Origin: Alistipes sp. UBA934 | Lineage (GTDB): Bacteria; Bacteroidota; Bacteroidia; Bacteroidales; Rikenellaceae | Reading direction: 5' to 3' | Length of the DNA: 64,000 nt | NCBI GenBank assembly: GCA_002293535.1 | Contig: DBDK01000005.1 | Span: 77,524 to 141,523, forward strand | Shown: positions 8,149 to 16,826 of the stretch, piece after piece | Position numbering within the stretch: the stretch's first letter is position 1 | Layout of the letters: each line of letters begins with the position of its first letter | The notes under the pieces: generated by a model | Told to the model about the DNA's origin: nothing | Database searches by the model: none | The model's input: only the letters and a program-made list of their open reading frames with translations | Made by a program: the position numbers and the translations under genes

Positions 8149-8180
8149 AAAAAAGGTCTCTCGAAAGAGCGACCTTTTTT
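8149..8180 (+). terminator. Intrinsic terminator after tRNA-Val
   Basis: Stem AAAAAAGGTC/GACCTTTTTT, then one mismatch and three more pairs around a GAAA tetraloop, with the T-run continuing past the stem. It begins 4 bases after the tRNA end. Confidence 0.85.
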
Positions 8181-8190
8181 CTTTTTTCGC

Positions 8191-8198
8191 TATATTTG
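8191..8198 (+). promoter_or_regulatory. -7 promoter element of the creatininase-family gene
   Basis: TATATTTG, 28 bases before the ATG at 8227 and directly after the tRNA terminator. The -33 region is T-rich without a clear TTTG. Confidence 0.55.
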
Positions 8199-8226
8199 CA
8201 CTTCACTTAACCCTAAACTAACTACT

Positions 8227-9105
8227 ATGAAAAAACTACTTTTCTCTGCTGTCGCGCTCGCAATCGCAGCCACAACGGTAACAGCCCAGAATCTCCACAC
8301 TGGTTGGGAGGAACTCACCGGCCCCGATTTCAAAAAAGCGGTCGAGGCTGCCGAGGGTGTTTGTATTCTGCCGATGGGTGTTCTCGAAAAGCACGGCGCT
8401 CATATGCCGCTCGGAACCGACGTATTTTCGGCTCGCGAGGTCAGCAAACGCGCTGCTGCCAAGGAGTATGCAGTTGTTTTCCCGTTCTATTATGTAGGCC
8501 AGATCAACGAAGCCAAGCAGCAACCCGGTACCGTTGCCTACAGTCCCGAACTTCTCTATAAGATGCTCGACGAAACTTGCCGCGAGATCGCCCGTAACGG
8601 TATGAAGAAGATCATCATCTGCAACTCTCACGGCGGCAACCCTATGTTCCTCGAATACTTCTGCCAGGCCCAGCTTGCTTCTCAGAAGGACTATGCTGTT
8701 TATCTCTACCAGCCGACCGTAGATCGCGAAACCGCTCAGAAGATCGCTTCGATGCGTAAATCCACCACTGCCGGCCACGCCGACGAGGTCGAAACCGCCA
8801 CTCTTCTTGCCATCGTTCCAGATCTTATGCGTATGGATCAGGTTAATGCCGAGTCCGGCGACGACCTTGCTCGCCTCGCTCTTCGCAATGCCTACACAGC
8901 TATTTGGTGGTATGCCAAGTATCCCAACCACTATGCCGGCGAGGCTTCCGGTGCAACTCCCGAAATGGGAGAAGTGAAGCTCGCTCAGTGGGCAAACCAG
9001 CTGGCCGACGTCGTGAAGATGGTCAAGGAAGACAATATCACATTGAAACTTCAGGCCGAATATTTCAAAGAGGCTGCCGATCCTCTGAAAACTCCCGTGC
9101 GCTAA
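8227..9105 (+). CDS. Exported creatininase-superfamily amidohydrolase
   Basis: 292 residues. A signal peptide (MKKLLFSAVALAIAATTVTA) fixes the start at 8227 and predicts export. The creatininase metal-site motifs are present: LPMGVLEKHGAHMPLGTD (Glu54, His56, Asp65), CNSHGGNP (a further His) and the AGHADEVETA block with the last Glu. Members are di-metal amidohydrolases acting on cyclic or formyl amides, such as creatininase, the riboflavin-precursor deformylase ArfB and the peptide processor MftE. Most are cytosolic, so an exported form is notable. No substrate can be assigned. It has its own promoter and is followed after 45 bases by ppk2, with no clear terminator between. Confidence 0.85.
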   Translation: MKKLLFSAVALAIAATTVTAQNLHTGWEELTGPDFKKAVEAAEGVCILPMGVLEKHGAHMPLGTDVFSAREVSKRAAAKEYAVVFPFYYVGQINEAKQQPGTVAYSPELLYKMLDETCREIARNGMKKIIICNSHGGNPMFLEYFCQAQLASQKDYAVYLYQPTVDRETAQKIASMRKSTTAGHADEVETATLLAIVPDLMRMDQVNAESGDDLARLALRNAYTAIWWYAKYPNHYAGEASGATPEMGEVKLAQWANQLADVVKMVKEDNITLKLQAEYFKEAADPLKTPVR

Positions 9106-9150
9106 AACACTGGCATCAATATTGCTCAAAGTAGGGATAAAACATCACAA

Positions 9151-10038
9151 ATGAAAAAATCTCTACTAAAGAACTTGACCGCCGAGCCTGGTAGAGCATA
9201 CTCTACCAGTGATTTCAATCCCTCCTACACTGCTCATTGGAGTAAGAAGGAGGGGGAGGATCATCTGGCCGAGAGCATCAAGAGTATGCGCCAGTTGCAG
9301 GACAAACTCTATGCTTCGGACAAACATTCGATTCTTATAATCTTTCAGGCGATGGATGCGGCCGGTAAGGACGGCACCATCGAGCACGTTATGACCGGTA
9401 TCAATCCCGTTGGTTGTCAGGTGTTTTCGTTCAAACAACCCTCTTATGAGGAGTTGGATCACGACTATCTTTGGCGGATTTACAAAAATCTTCCCGAACA
9501 GGGTCGCATCGGCATTTTCAATCGCTCTCACTATGAAGAGGTTATCGTAACTAAGGTTCATCCGGAATTGTTGCTGAAGGAGAAGTTGGTCGGCATCTCT
9601 TCCGTTTCGGACATCGACGAAACTTTTTGGCTTCAGCGTTACCGCCAGATCAATGACTTCGAACGTTATCTCACCGAGACGGGTACCGTTGTCATTAAGT
9701 TCTTTTTGAACGTCTCTCGTCACGAGCAGCATCGTCGTTTCCGCGACCGCCTCACCGACGAGTCTGCGAATTGGAAATTTTCGCTCGCCGATGTTCGCGA
9801 GAGCGAGTATTGGGATGCTTATCAGTCGGCTTACTCCGATATGCTCACCCACACCTCGACCTCCCACGCTCCCTGGTATGTAATTCCTGCCGACCACAAG
9901 TGGTTTATGCGCGCTGTCGTTGCAGGAATTATCTGCGAGCGTATGGAAGCACTTGGTTTGCACTATCCCGAATTGACCGAGCAGCAGCAGGCCGACCTCA
10001 AACAAGCTATGAAAGAGATCGACGATAAACAGATATGA
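9151..10038 (+). CDS. ppk2: Polyphosphate kinase 2 family protein
   Basis: 295 residues, one-domain PPK2. It has the Walker A-like loop FQAMDAAGKDGTIEHV, the lid motif FNRSHYEEV and the Asp/Arg-rich tail RRFRDRLTDE. PPK2 enzymes move phosphate between polyphosphate and nucleoside mono- or diphosphates in the cytosol; the class (AMP- or ADP-type) cannot be settled by eye. The stop overlaps the start of the DUF486 gene by 4 bases (ATGA), and two ABC exporter genes follow, so the four genes look like one operon. A link between polyphosphate and the exporter is not established. Confidence 0.93.
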   Translation: MKKSLLKNLTAEPGRAYSTSDFNPSYTAHWSKKEGEDHLAESIKSMRQLQDKLYASDKHSILIIFQAMDAAGKDGTIEHVMTGINPVGCQVFSFKQPSYEELDHDYLWRIYKNLPEQGRIGIFNRSHYEEVIVTKVHPELLLKEKLVGISSVSDIDETFWLQRYRQINDFERYLTETGTVVIKFFLNVSRHEQHRRFRDRLTDESANWKFSLADVRESEYWDAYQSAYSDMLTHTSTSHAPWYVIPADHKWFMRAVVAGIICERMEALGLHYPELTEQQQADLKQAMKEIDDKQI

Positions 10039-10403
10039 AAGGACTCTACACCATCGGGCTGCTGCTTGCGGCCAACATCTTTATGACCATCGCGTGGTAT
10101 GGCCACTTGAAATTCGGCACCACCAGGAGTGGCTCTCCTGTGCCGCTGATTCTCATCATTTTAGTTAGTTGGGGCATTGCCTTTTTCGAGTATTGCCTTC
10201 AGGTTCCTGCCAACCGCATAGGTTTTGCCAGCGACGGCGGCCCGTTTTCGCTCATTCAGCTCAAGATTATTCAGGAGGTTATTTCCCTGTCGGTTTTCAC
10301 GGTATTCACGCTGCTCGTCTTTAAGACCGAGACTTTCCGCTTCAACCATATCATTTCGTTTCTGTTCCTTATTCTCGCCGTATTTTTCGCTTTCCGCAAA
10401 TGA
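10035..10403 (+). CDS. DUF486 (DMT-like) small membrane protein
   Basis: 122 residues with four hydrophobic segments (near residues 4-20, 36-54, 76-95 and 101-120). The family block ILVSWGIAFFEYCLQVPANRIG is followed by the conserved FSLIQLKIIQEVI. DUF486 proteins resemble half-size drug/metabolite transporters, but their substrates are unknown. It overlaps both neighbours by 4 bases (ppk2 and the first ABC gene), so it is translationally coupled in this operon. Confidence 0.85.
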   Translation: MKGLYTIGLLLAANIFMTIAWYGHLKFGTTRSGSPVPLILIILVSWGIAFFEYCLQVPANRIGFASDGGPFSLIQLKIIQEVISLSVFTVFTLLVFKTETFRFNHIISFLFLILAVFFAFRK

Positions 10404-12133
10404 AGTTCTACTGGCAAATCCTTCGCAAGTACCGCTGGAGTCTCTTTGCAAGCCCTCTGTTGATTGCCGCAGCAGTGCTTTTCGAGACCCTCCAGCCTCT
10501 CTATATGTCTCGCATCGTGGATGAGGGGGTTATGAAGCAGGATTTGTCCATTATCCTTAACACGGGGCTTTGGATGGTCGGGTTCTCCGTTATCGGTCTG
10601 GCTTGCGCCATTGCCAATGCTTACCTCTCCTCCCGTACATCCACTCGCTTCGGCACCGACCTTCGTCGCGAACTCTTCGCTCGTGTCGATAGCTTTGCCT
10701 TCCCCGATGTCGATCGTTTTTCGTCGGCGTCACTCATCACCCGTCTCACCGGCGACGTCACCCGTATGCAGCAGATCGTGTTTATGTCTATGCGTATTAT
10801 GTTGCGCGCGCCGATGCTGTTCGTGATGGCTCTGGTTTTCATCCTTGTGCTGGATCCTCGGTTGGCTATTGTTCTTGCTGCGGCAATTCCTGCTATGGTT
10901 GTGATCGTTTGGGTTGTAATGAAGCGTGGGTTTCCGTTCTTTTTGAAGGTTCAACGCCGCATCGACCGCCTCAATGCCGTTGTTCGTGAGAACCTTATAA
11001 ATATTCGCCTCGTCAAATCGTTCGTTCGCGAGGATTTCGAGAGTTCCAAGTTCGAGCACACTTCCCGCGAGCTTCGAGACACTTCCATTCAGGCCGCTAA
11101 CATCATCGTGTCGCTCATTCCCCTTATGCAGTTGGTGCTCAACATCTCGATCCTGGTAGTTCTTTGGATGGGCGGCGGACGCGTCATCGAGGGTTCACTC
11201 ACGGTTGGGCAGCTCATTTCGTTCGTGAACTATTTTATGCAGATCCTGATGGCTGTCATTATGTTCTCGATGGTTGTTATGAACTTCGCTCGCGCATCGG
11301 CCTCGTCGGAACGCATTTTGGAAGTTCTCCGCACCGAGCCTTCACTGACCGATACTCCCGAAGCACTGGCCCACAATTACGAGGTCGAGCGGGGTGCGGT
11401 ACAGTTCCAGAACGTGGGTTTCCATTACGAAGGGGGCACCGAGGGTGACGATAATGTGCTATGTCACATCGACTTTTCTGCCCACGCCGGCGAGACCGTC
11501 GCTGTTATAGGAGGTACCGGTTCGGGCAAAACTTCTCTCGTGCAGCTCATCCCTCGCCTTTACGACGTCACTTCCGGCTCGGTTCTCATCGACGGTCGCG
11601 ATGTTAAGGATTATCGCCTTGAAGAACTTAGACTTAGCATCGGTATGGTGCTCCAAAAGAACGAGCTCTTCTCCGGCACTATCCTCGAAAATCTGCGTTG
11701 GGGCAACCCCAAAGCCACTCTTGAGGAGGTCCAGCAGGCTGCCAAAGTTGCTCACGCCCACGACTTCATAACCGGTTTCGCCAAGGGCTACCACACCGAG
11801 TTGGGGCGGGGTGGGGTGAACGTCTCCGGTGGCCAAAAACAGCGCCTTTGCATCGCCCGCGCCCTTCTTCGCAAGCCTCGCATCCTCATTTTGGACGACA
11901 GTACCAGCGCCGTGGATTCCGACACCGAACTCAAGATCCGTCAAGGTCTCAAAACGATGTTGCATAACACCACTGTATTTATTATAACTCAGCGTATCAA
12001 CACAATGCAGTCGGCAGACCGCGTGTTGGTACTCGAAGACGGCAAGATCGATGGTTTCGACACCCCCGACCGCCTGATGAAAACTTCCGAAGTTTACCGC
12101 GAAATCTATGACTCCCAACAGTACAAAGCCTAA
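10400..12133 (+). CDS. ABC exporter half-transporter with degenerate ATP site (subunit 1)
   Basis: 577 residues: six predicted membrane spans in the first 320 or so, then a nucleotide-binding domain. Walker A GGTGSGKT is at 371-378 and signature VSGGQ at 475-479. Walker B ends LILDDS, so the usual catalytic Glu is Asp500, and the switch His is Gln531 (ITQR). Both changes are the hallmark of the non-catalytic site in heterodimeric exporters such as BmrCD, LmrCD and TmrAB. The partner is the next gene, whose start lies 26 bases inside this one. Likely cargo is a lipid or drug, but none can be read from the sequence. Confidence 0.93.
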   Translation: MKFYWQILRKYRWSLFASPLLIAAAVLFETLQPLYMSRIVDEGVMKQDLSIILNTGLWMVGFSVIGLACAIANAYLSSRTSTRFGTDLRRELFARVDSFAFPDVDRFSSASLITRLTGDVTRMQQIVFMSMRIMLRAPMLFVMALVFILVLDPRLAIVLAAAIPAMVVIVWVVMKRGFPFFLKVQRRIDRLNAVVRENLINIRLVKSFVREDFESSKFEHTSRELRDTSIQAANIIVSLIPLMQLVLNISILVVLWMGGGRVIEGSLTVGQLISFVNYFMQILMAVIMFSMVVMNFARASASSERILEVLRTEPSLTDTPEALAHNYEVERGAVQFQNVGFHYEGGTEGDDNVLCHIDFSAHAGETVAVIGGTGSGKTSLVQLIPRLYDVTSGSVLIDGRDVKDYRLEELRLSIGMVLQKNELFSGTILENLRWGNPKATLEEVQQAAKVAHAHDFITGFAKGYHTELGRGGVNVSGGQKQRLCIARALLRKPRILILDDSTSAVDSDTELKIRQGLKTMLHNTTVFIITQRINTMQSADRVLVLEDGKIDGFDTPDRLMKTSEVYREIYDSQQYKA

Positions 12134-13859
12134 ACACGGGCGCAAGACTCTCGCCAGGCTCTTCTCGTACCTGGATCATCAGCGCGGACTGCTCGTTCTC
12201 GCGGGCGTGCTGCTGGTATTAAGTGTTGCGGCAAGTACTGCCGGATCATATATGATTCGCCCTATCATCAATAATTTCATCCTTCCAGGCGACTGGTCCG
12301 GCCTGATCCGGATTCTCATTATACTTCTTGGTATCTACCTTGTCGATGCCACCGCCGATCTCGGTCAATATCGCCTGCTCAACTCTCTCGGCCTCAAGAC
12401 AACTTCGCGGTTGCGCCAGGAACTGTTCCACAAGATGGAGCATCTTCCCGTAGAATATTTCACAACCCATCAGGCAGGTGACCTTATGAGCCGTTACACC
12501 AACGATATGGATCGCATCTCTGACGCACTCACCGACAGTCTTTCCAGTATGGTTTCGGGCCTTCTCACGCTCATCGGCATCACTGTTATGATGTTGGTTA
12601 TCAGTCCTCTGCTCACTCTCGTCACACTCGTTATGGTTCCTGTTATGGTGCTCACCGCCAACTGGATCGTTCGTCGTTCGCGCCGTTATTTCACCGCCCA
12701 GCAGGATTCCATCGGCGACCTCAACGGCTTCACCGAGGAGATGATCAGCGGCAGCAAGGTCATCAAAGTTTTCAACCACGAGGCTGCCACCGAGCGCGAC
12801 TTCGACCGTCTCAACATAGACCTTAACGACAAGAGCGAAAAGGCACAGTTCTACTCCGGCCTGATGATGCCCATTATGCAGAATCTCAGTACTTTGAACT
12901 ACGTTTTCGTAACCATCGTCGGGGGTCTTCTCGCAATTTTCCGTGGGTTCGATGTCGGGGGTCTCGCTGCTTTTCTTCAGTATTCCCGCCAGTTCGGCCG
13001 GCCCATCAACGATATGGCCACTCTATATAACTCCATTCAGGCTGCTATCGCCGGAGCCGAGCGCATCTTCGAGATCATCGACGAGACTTCCGAACCTGCC
13101 GACGCTCCCAATGCCATCGAGCTGAAAGACGTTCAGGGCGAGGTTGTTCTCAAGGACGTTGTGTTCGGTTATGAAAAGGGGCGCGTGATTATCGACGGTA
13201 TTTCGTTTCGCGCCGCTCCAGACCACAAAATCGCTCTCGTAGGAACCACCGGCGCCGGTAAGACCACCGTTCTCAGCCTTCTTCCCCGCTTCTACGATCT
13301 TTGGTCGGGCTCCATCACTATAGACGGCCATTCCATCGACACCGTCAGGCGCGAAAGCTTGCGTCGTTCGATGGCTATCGTACTACAAGACACCCACTTA
13401 TTCACGGGCACCGTGCGCGAAAATATTCGTTATGGGAAGCTCGATGCGACCGATGCCGAGGTCGAGAAGGCAGCTCGCCTGACCGCCGCCCATTCGTTCA
13501 TCAAGCGCCTTCCCAAAGGTTACGACACTCTATTGGAGAACGACGGAGCCAATCTCAGCGCCGGCCAACGTCAGCTTCTCAATATCGCCCGTGCAGCTGT
13601 TGCCGACCCGCCCATCCTTCTTTTGGACGAGGCCACCAGTAATATAGACACTCGCTCTGAGATGTTGATTCAGAAAGGGTTGGACAAATTAATGGAGGGT
13701 CGTACGAGCCTCATTATCGCCCACCGGCTTTCGACTGTGATGCACGCCGACACAATCCTCGTTATGGAGCACGGCCGTATCATCGAGCGCGGTAACCACA
13801 CCCAACTCCTCGCTCTGAACGGCAAATATGCCGCCCTCTACAAAGAGCAATTCGAATAA
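12108..13859 (+). CDS. ABC exporter half-transporter with intact catalytic residues (subunit 2)
   Basis: 583 residues, MsbA-like fold: membrane domain to about 330, then the ATPase domain. Walker A GTTGAGKT is at 379-386, Walker B LLLDE has the catalytic Glu508, and the switch His539 is present (IAHRLST). Its signature is LSAGQ (483-487) instead of LSGGQ; in a heterodimer this signature faces the degenerate site of subunit 1, which fits the pairing. The gene starts within the last 26 bases of subunit 1. It ends 12 bases before the convergent arginine decarboxylase gene, with no clear terminator seen. Confidence 0.93.
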   Translation: MTPNSTKPKHGRKTLARLFSYLDHQRGLLVLAGVLLVLSVAASTAGSYMIRPIINNFILPGDWSGLIRILIILLGIYLVDATADLGQYRLLNSLGLKTTSRLRQELFHKMEHLPVEYFTTHQAGDLMSRYTNDMDRISDALTDSLSSMVSGLLTLIGITVMMLVISPLLTLVTLVMVPVMVLTANWIVRRSRRYFTAQQDSIGDLNGFTEEMISGSKVIKVFNHEAATERDFDRLNIDLNDKSEKAQFYSGLMMPIMQNLSTLNYVFVTIVGGLLAIFRGFDVGGLAAFLQYSRQFGRPINDMATLYNSIQAAIAGAERIFEIIDETSEPADAPNAIELKDVQGEVVLKDVVFGYEKGRVIIDGISFRAAPDHKIALVGTTGAGKTTVLSLLPRFYDLWSGSITIDGHSIDTVRRESLRRSMAIVLQDTHLFTGTVRENIRYGKLDATDAEVEKAARLTAAHSFIKRLPKGYDTLLENDGANLSAGQRQLLNIARAAVADPPILLLDEATSNIDTRSEMLIQKGLDKLMEGRTSLIIAHRLSTVMHADTILVMEHGRIIERGNHTQLLALNGKYAALYKEQFE

Positions 13860-13871
13860 GCATTTAGAAAA

Positions 13872-15266
13872 TCAGTACCCCAGGATCCTCATCATCGAGC
13901 GGTAGCTCTGTTCTTTTGCGAACAGGCGGGTGTAGTACTCCGTGTCTCCTTTGTCTCTGTCGATGATGATGTGTTTCGGCGCGGGGATCAGGCAGTGCTG
14001 AATGCCGCCGAACCCGCCGAGGGACTCCTGATAGGCTCCCGTGTGGAAAAACCCTATGTATTGAGGTTCTTCGGTGCACAATTTGGGTAGAAATATGGCG
14101 TTCGTGTGCGCTTCTCCGCTGTAATAGTCTTCGCTGTCACAGGTCAGCCCTCCCAGGAACACTCGCTGATACTCTTTGTCCCAGTTGTTGATGGCCAGCA
14201 TTATGTAGCGCTGATGGATTCCCCAGGTGTCCGGCAATGTGGTGATGAACGATGAGTCTATCATATACCAGAACTCTCGGTCGTTCTGTTGTTTTTGGTT
14301 CACGATCGAGTAGAGTACACATCCGCTTTCGCTCACCGTGAACGACCCGAACTCCGTAAACAGATGAGGCTCTTCGATTCCCTGCGAGTTACAGATGTTC
14401 TTCACTTGCGCGACTATCTCCTCTGCCATATATTCGTAGTCGAACTCCATTCCCAGCGAACTCTGGAACGGAAAACCTCCGCCGATGTTCAATGAATCCA
14501 GCTCCGGGCAGATCTTTTTCAGATCGCAGTAGAGGTTCACACAGCGGTTCAATTCGTTCCAGTAATATGCCGTGTCCTTTATCCCAGTGTTGATGAAGAA
14601 GTGCAGCATCTTCATCTCGTACTTCTTGTTGGGCTTTATTTTCTGCTTGTAGAATTCCAGTATCTCGTTATAACGTATCCCCAGCCTCGACGTATAGAAG
14701 TCGAACTTCGGCTCTTCTTCTGCTGCAATTCTGATCCCCACTTTGCATTTCTTCTCCAGCACTCCGTTGAACAGTTCCACCTCTTCTTTGTTGTCGAAGA
14801 TGGGTATCGTATTCTGAAAACCTGTATTCACCAGCCCTGCAATGTTTTCCACATACTGAGGTCGCTTGAAGCCGTTACATATAATATAGGTGTTCTTGTC
14901 GATCAGCCCTTGGTCGTATAGAGAGTTGATGATATGAATGTCGTACGCCGAAGATGTTTCCAGATGAATATCGTTCTTGAGCGCCTCTTCCAGCACGAAT
15001 GAGAACTGCGAGCTTTTCGTGCAATAGGAGTAGTTGTACGTACCCTTATAGTCCACCTTTGCCATCGCCACGTTGAACAGTCGCTTGGCCTTGTTGATCT
15101 GATGTGAGATTCTCGGCAGGTAGGTTATCTTGAGCGGCGTACCATACTGCTTGATTAGTTCCATCAGTGGAACGTCGTGCCAATTCAGTTCGTTGTCCTC
15201 GACGGTGAACTCTTCCGTCGGGAACTCGAAAGTCTGCTCGATGAGGTCTGCGTACTTGTTTTTCAT
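13872..15266 (-). CDS. Arginine decarboxylase, PLP fold-III type
   Basis: 464 residues, related to biosynthetic SpeA and Bacteroidota arginine decarboxylases that start the agmatine/N-carbamoylputrescine route to polyamines. Visible features are the PLP-lysine region YNYSYCTKSSQ, HLETSSAYDI, the HFFINTGI block, the glycine-rich phosphate loop LNIGGGFPFQ, and the C-terminal active-site Cys region FLGGLTCDSEDYY. The ATG at 15266 is chosen: upstream in-frame starts (to 15347) run through a promoter-like TACTTTG about 8 bases before 15266. It is shorter than E. coli SpeA because that enzyme carries inserted domains. Substrate specificity (arginine versus related amino acids) is by family only. 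Confidence 0.82.
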   Translation of the reverse strand: MKNKYADLIEQTFEFPTEEFTVEDNELNWHDVPLMELIKQYGTPLKITYLPRISHQINKAKRLFNVAMAKVDYKGTYNYSYCTKSSQFSFVLEEALKNDIHLETSSAYDIHIINSLYDQGLIDKNTYIICNGFKRPQYVENIAGLVNTGFQNTIPIFDNKEEVELFNGVLEKKCKVGIRIAAEEEPKFDFYTSRLGIRYNEILEFYKQKIKPNKKYEMKMLHFFINTGIKDTAYYWNELNRCVNLYCDLKKICPELDSLNIGGGFPFQSSLGMEFDYEYMAEEIVAQVKNICNSQGIEEPHLFTEFGSFTVSESGCVLYSIVNQKQQNDREFWYMIDSSFITTLPDTWGIHQRYIMLAINNWDKEYQRVFLGGLTCDSEDYYSGEAHTNAIFLPKLCTEEPQYIGFFHTGAYQESLGGFGGIQHCLIPAPKHIIIDRDKGDTEYYTRLFAKEQSYRSMMRILGY

Positions 15267-15290
15267 AGCGAGCGCAAAGTACATAAATTT

Positions 15291-15321
15291 TTGGGACTTA
15301 ACCAAAAAAACTCTAATTTTG
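15291..15321 (+). promoter_or_regulatory. Promoter of the HU-like / sigma-54 activator operon
   Basis: TTG at 15291-15293, 20-base spacer, TAATTTTG at 15314-15321. The ATG at 15331 is only 9 bases beyond, so the leader would be very short. It is divergent from the arginine decarboxylase gene. Confidence 0.68.
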
Positions 15322-15330
15322 CGCATACTA

Positions 15331-15720
15331 ATGGTTGCAAAAATCATACGCGATTATGTGTCAGCTGGCGACGGTCGGCGTCTCACTCTTCCGGGCTTCG
15401 GTACTTTCATTCGCAAGGCGGGCAGGGCAGAGGTCACTTTCAATGACTCCCTGCGTACCGACGACGGTCGTCTGGGCGAGTTGGTGGAGGATTATGGCCA
15501 CTATTCACCGGTCGAGGCTATGGCGCTTGTCGATCGGTTCGTTTTCGAGACCAAGAACGCCATTGAGCACACCGGTAGCGCGGTTTTCGAAGATTTCGGC
15601 ACCATTTCTCTCGACCTTCGCGGTCACTACCGCTTCACTCACGCATCCAAGGCCCGTCCCTCGAAGGAGACGGCCGTGCAGCGAAAACTTTTCGGCTTCG
15701 AATGGACATCTCGTCGGTAA
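15331..15720 (+). CDS. HU-like (CCDC81-type) DNA-binding domain protein
   Basis: 129 residues. The start at 15331 follows the promoter at 15291-15321; an open frame upstream to 15130 is antisense to the decarboxylase gene and is discounted. The sequence fits the bacterial HU-CCDC81 pattern: RRLTLPGFGTFIRKAG, then VTFNDSLRTDDGRL, then a second helix pair with SPVEAMALVDRFV and FEDFGTISLD. It lacks the membrane segment and SPOR domain often attached to this domain. Its last 19 bases overlap the sigma-54 activator start, so the two are coupled. Function is unknown; a nucleoid or regulatory role is only suggested by the fold. Confidence 0.7.
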   Translation: MVAKIIRDYVSAGDGRRLTLPGFGTFIRKAGRAEVTFNDSLRTDDGRLGELVEDYGHYSPVEAMALVDRFVFETKNAIEHTGSAVFEDFGTISLDLRGHYRFTHASKARPSKETAVQRKLFGFEWTSRR

Positions 15721-16826
15721 AACAGCGCTTCGGCATCATCGGTTCCTCCGAGAAGATGAACGCGGCGTTGGAGATAGCTCTTCGCGTTGCTCCCACCGAT
15801 TTGTCCGTATTGGTGACGGGCGAAAGCGGCGTCGGTAAGGAGTTTTTTCCTCAGGTGATTCACGCCTACAGTCCCCGTAAGCACGGAAAATACGTTGCCG
15901 TAAACTGCGGTGCCATTCCCGAAGGTACCATCGACTCCGAGCTCTTCGGCCACGAGAAGGGTGCGTTCACCGGCGCTTTGGAGGCCCGCAAAGGGTACTT
16001 CGAGGAGGCCAACGGGGGTACGATTTTCCTCGACGAGGTTGCGGAGCTTCCTTTGGCCACCCAGGTCAGGCTTCTTCGCGTGCTCCAGACCGGCGAGTTT
16101 ATGCGTGTAGGTTCTGCCCGCACCATCAAGACCGACGTGCGCGTCGTTGCAGCCACCAATAAAAATCTCCCCGATGCCGTATCCGCAGGTCGTTTCCGCG
16201 AGGATCTATACTATCGTCTGAATACCGTTCCCATCGCCGTTCCGCCTCTTCGCGAGCGTCGTGAGGACATCTTTCTGTTGTTCCGCCGCTTTGCCGAGAC
16301 CATCGCCACCCAGTACCGTATGCCTGCCATCACGCTCGATTCCGATGCCCGTGTCGCTCTCGAAAGCTACTCATGGCCGGGTAACGTCCGTCAGCTGAAA
16401 AACGTTGCCGAACAGATCTCCGCTGTGGAATCCACACGGTTCATCACCGCTCCCATCGTACGAAAATATCTTCCCGCCCCTGAATTCGGTAGTTCGGCAA
16501 TAACCCACACAGGCAGTCAGCCTTTCGGCGACGAGCGGGAGATACTTTTCCGCTTCCTGATCGATATGCGCGCCGACATTGCCGATATCCGCCGCACCTT
16601 GGACGAATTGCGCCGCCGCAGCGAAGATTTCGGTGCCACACCATCCGCTCCCGGGGAACCTGTTGCCGGATTTTTGCCTGTCCACGAGATCAGCAAGGAC
16701 GACGCCACCCGCGAGGCCATCGTGCGTGCACTGCAAAAAACCGGAGGTAAACGTCGCGAAGCCGCCGACCTGCTATATATCTCAGAAAGAACCCTTTACC
16801 GCAAAATAAAAGAACTCGGAATATGA
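15702..16826 (+). CDS. Sigma-54 interacting transcription activator without a receiver domain
   Basis: 374 residues. The AAA+ domain starts almost at the N terminus: Walker A GESGVGKE at 40-47, sigma-54 contact loop GAFTGA at 87-92, Walker B GGTIFLDEVAEL, and the arginine-finger region FREDLYYRLN. A helix-turn-helix of the Fis type closes the protein (REAADLLYISERTLYRKIKEL spans its end). There is no N-terminal sensor, so activity may be set by expression level or by a partner protein. The stop overlaps the lptE start by 4 bases. The grouping with LptE and SecG recurs in Bacteroidota, as far as I recall. The target promoters are unknown. Confidence 0.92.
   Translation: MDISSVKQRFGIIGSSEKMNAALEIALRVAPTDLSVLVTGESGVGKEFFPQVIHAYSPRKHGKYVAVNCGAIPEGTIDSELFGHEKGAFTGALEARKGYFEEANGGTIFLDEVAELPLATQVRLLRVLQTGEFMRVGSARTIKTDVRVVAATNKNLPDAVSAGRFREDLYYRLNTVPIAVPPLRERREDIFLLFRRFAETIATQYRMPAITLDSDARVALESYSWPGNVRQLKNVAEQISAVESTRFITAPIVRKYLPAPEFGSSAITHTGSQPFGDEREILFRFLIDMRADIADIRRTLDELRRRSEDFGATPSAPGEPVAGFLPVHEISKDDATREAIVRALQKTGGKRREAADLLYISERTLYRKIKELGI

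Noticed and set aside
8236..9129. 297-residue open frame on the minus strand
   Set aside because: Antisense to the creatininase-family gene, without family features.
9166..10005. 279-residue open frame on the minus strand
   Set aside because: It lies fully antisense to ppk2, which has clear motifs. The reverse frame has no recognisable domain, signal or promoter; it is a by-product of codon bias.
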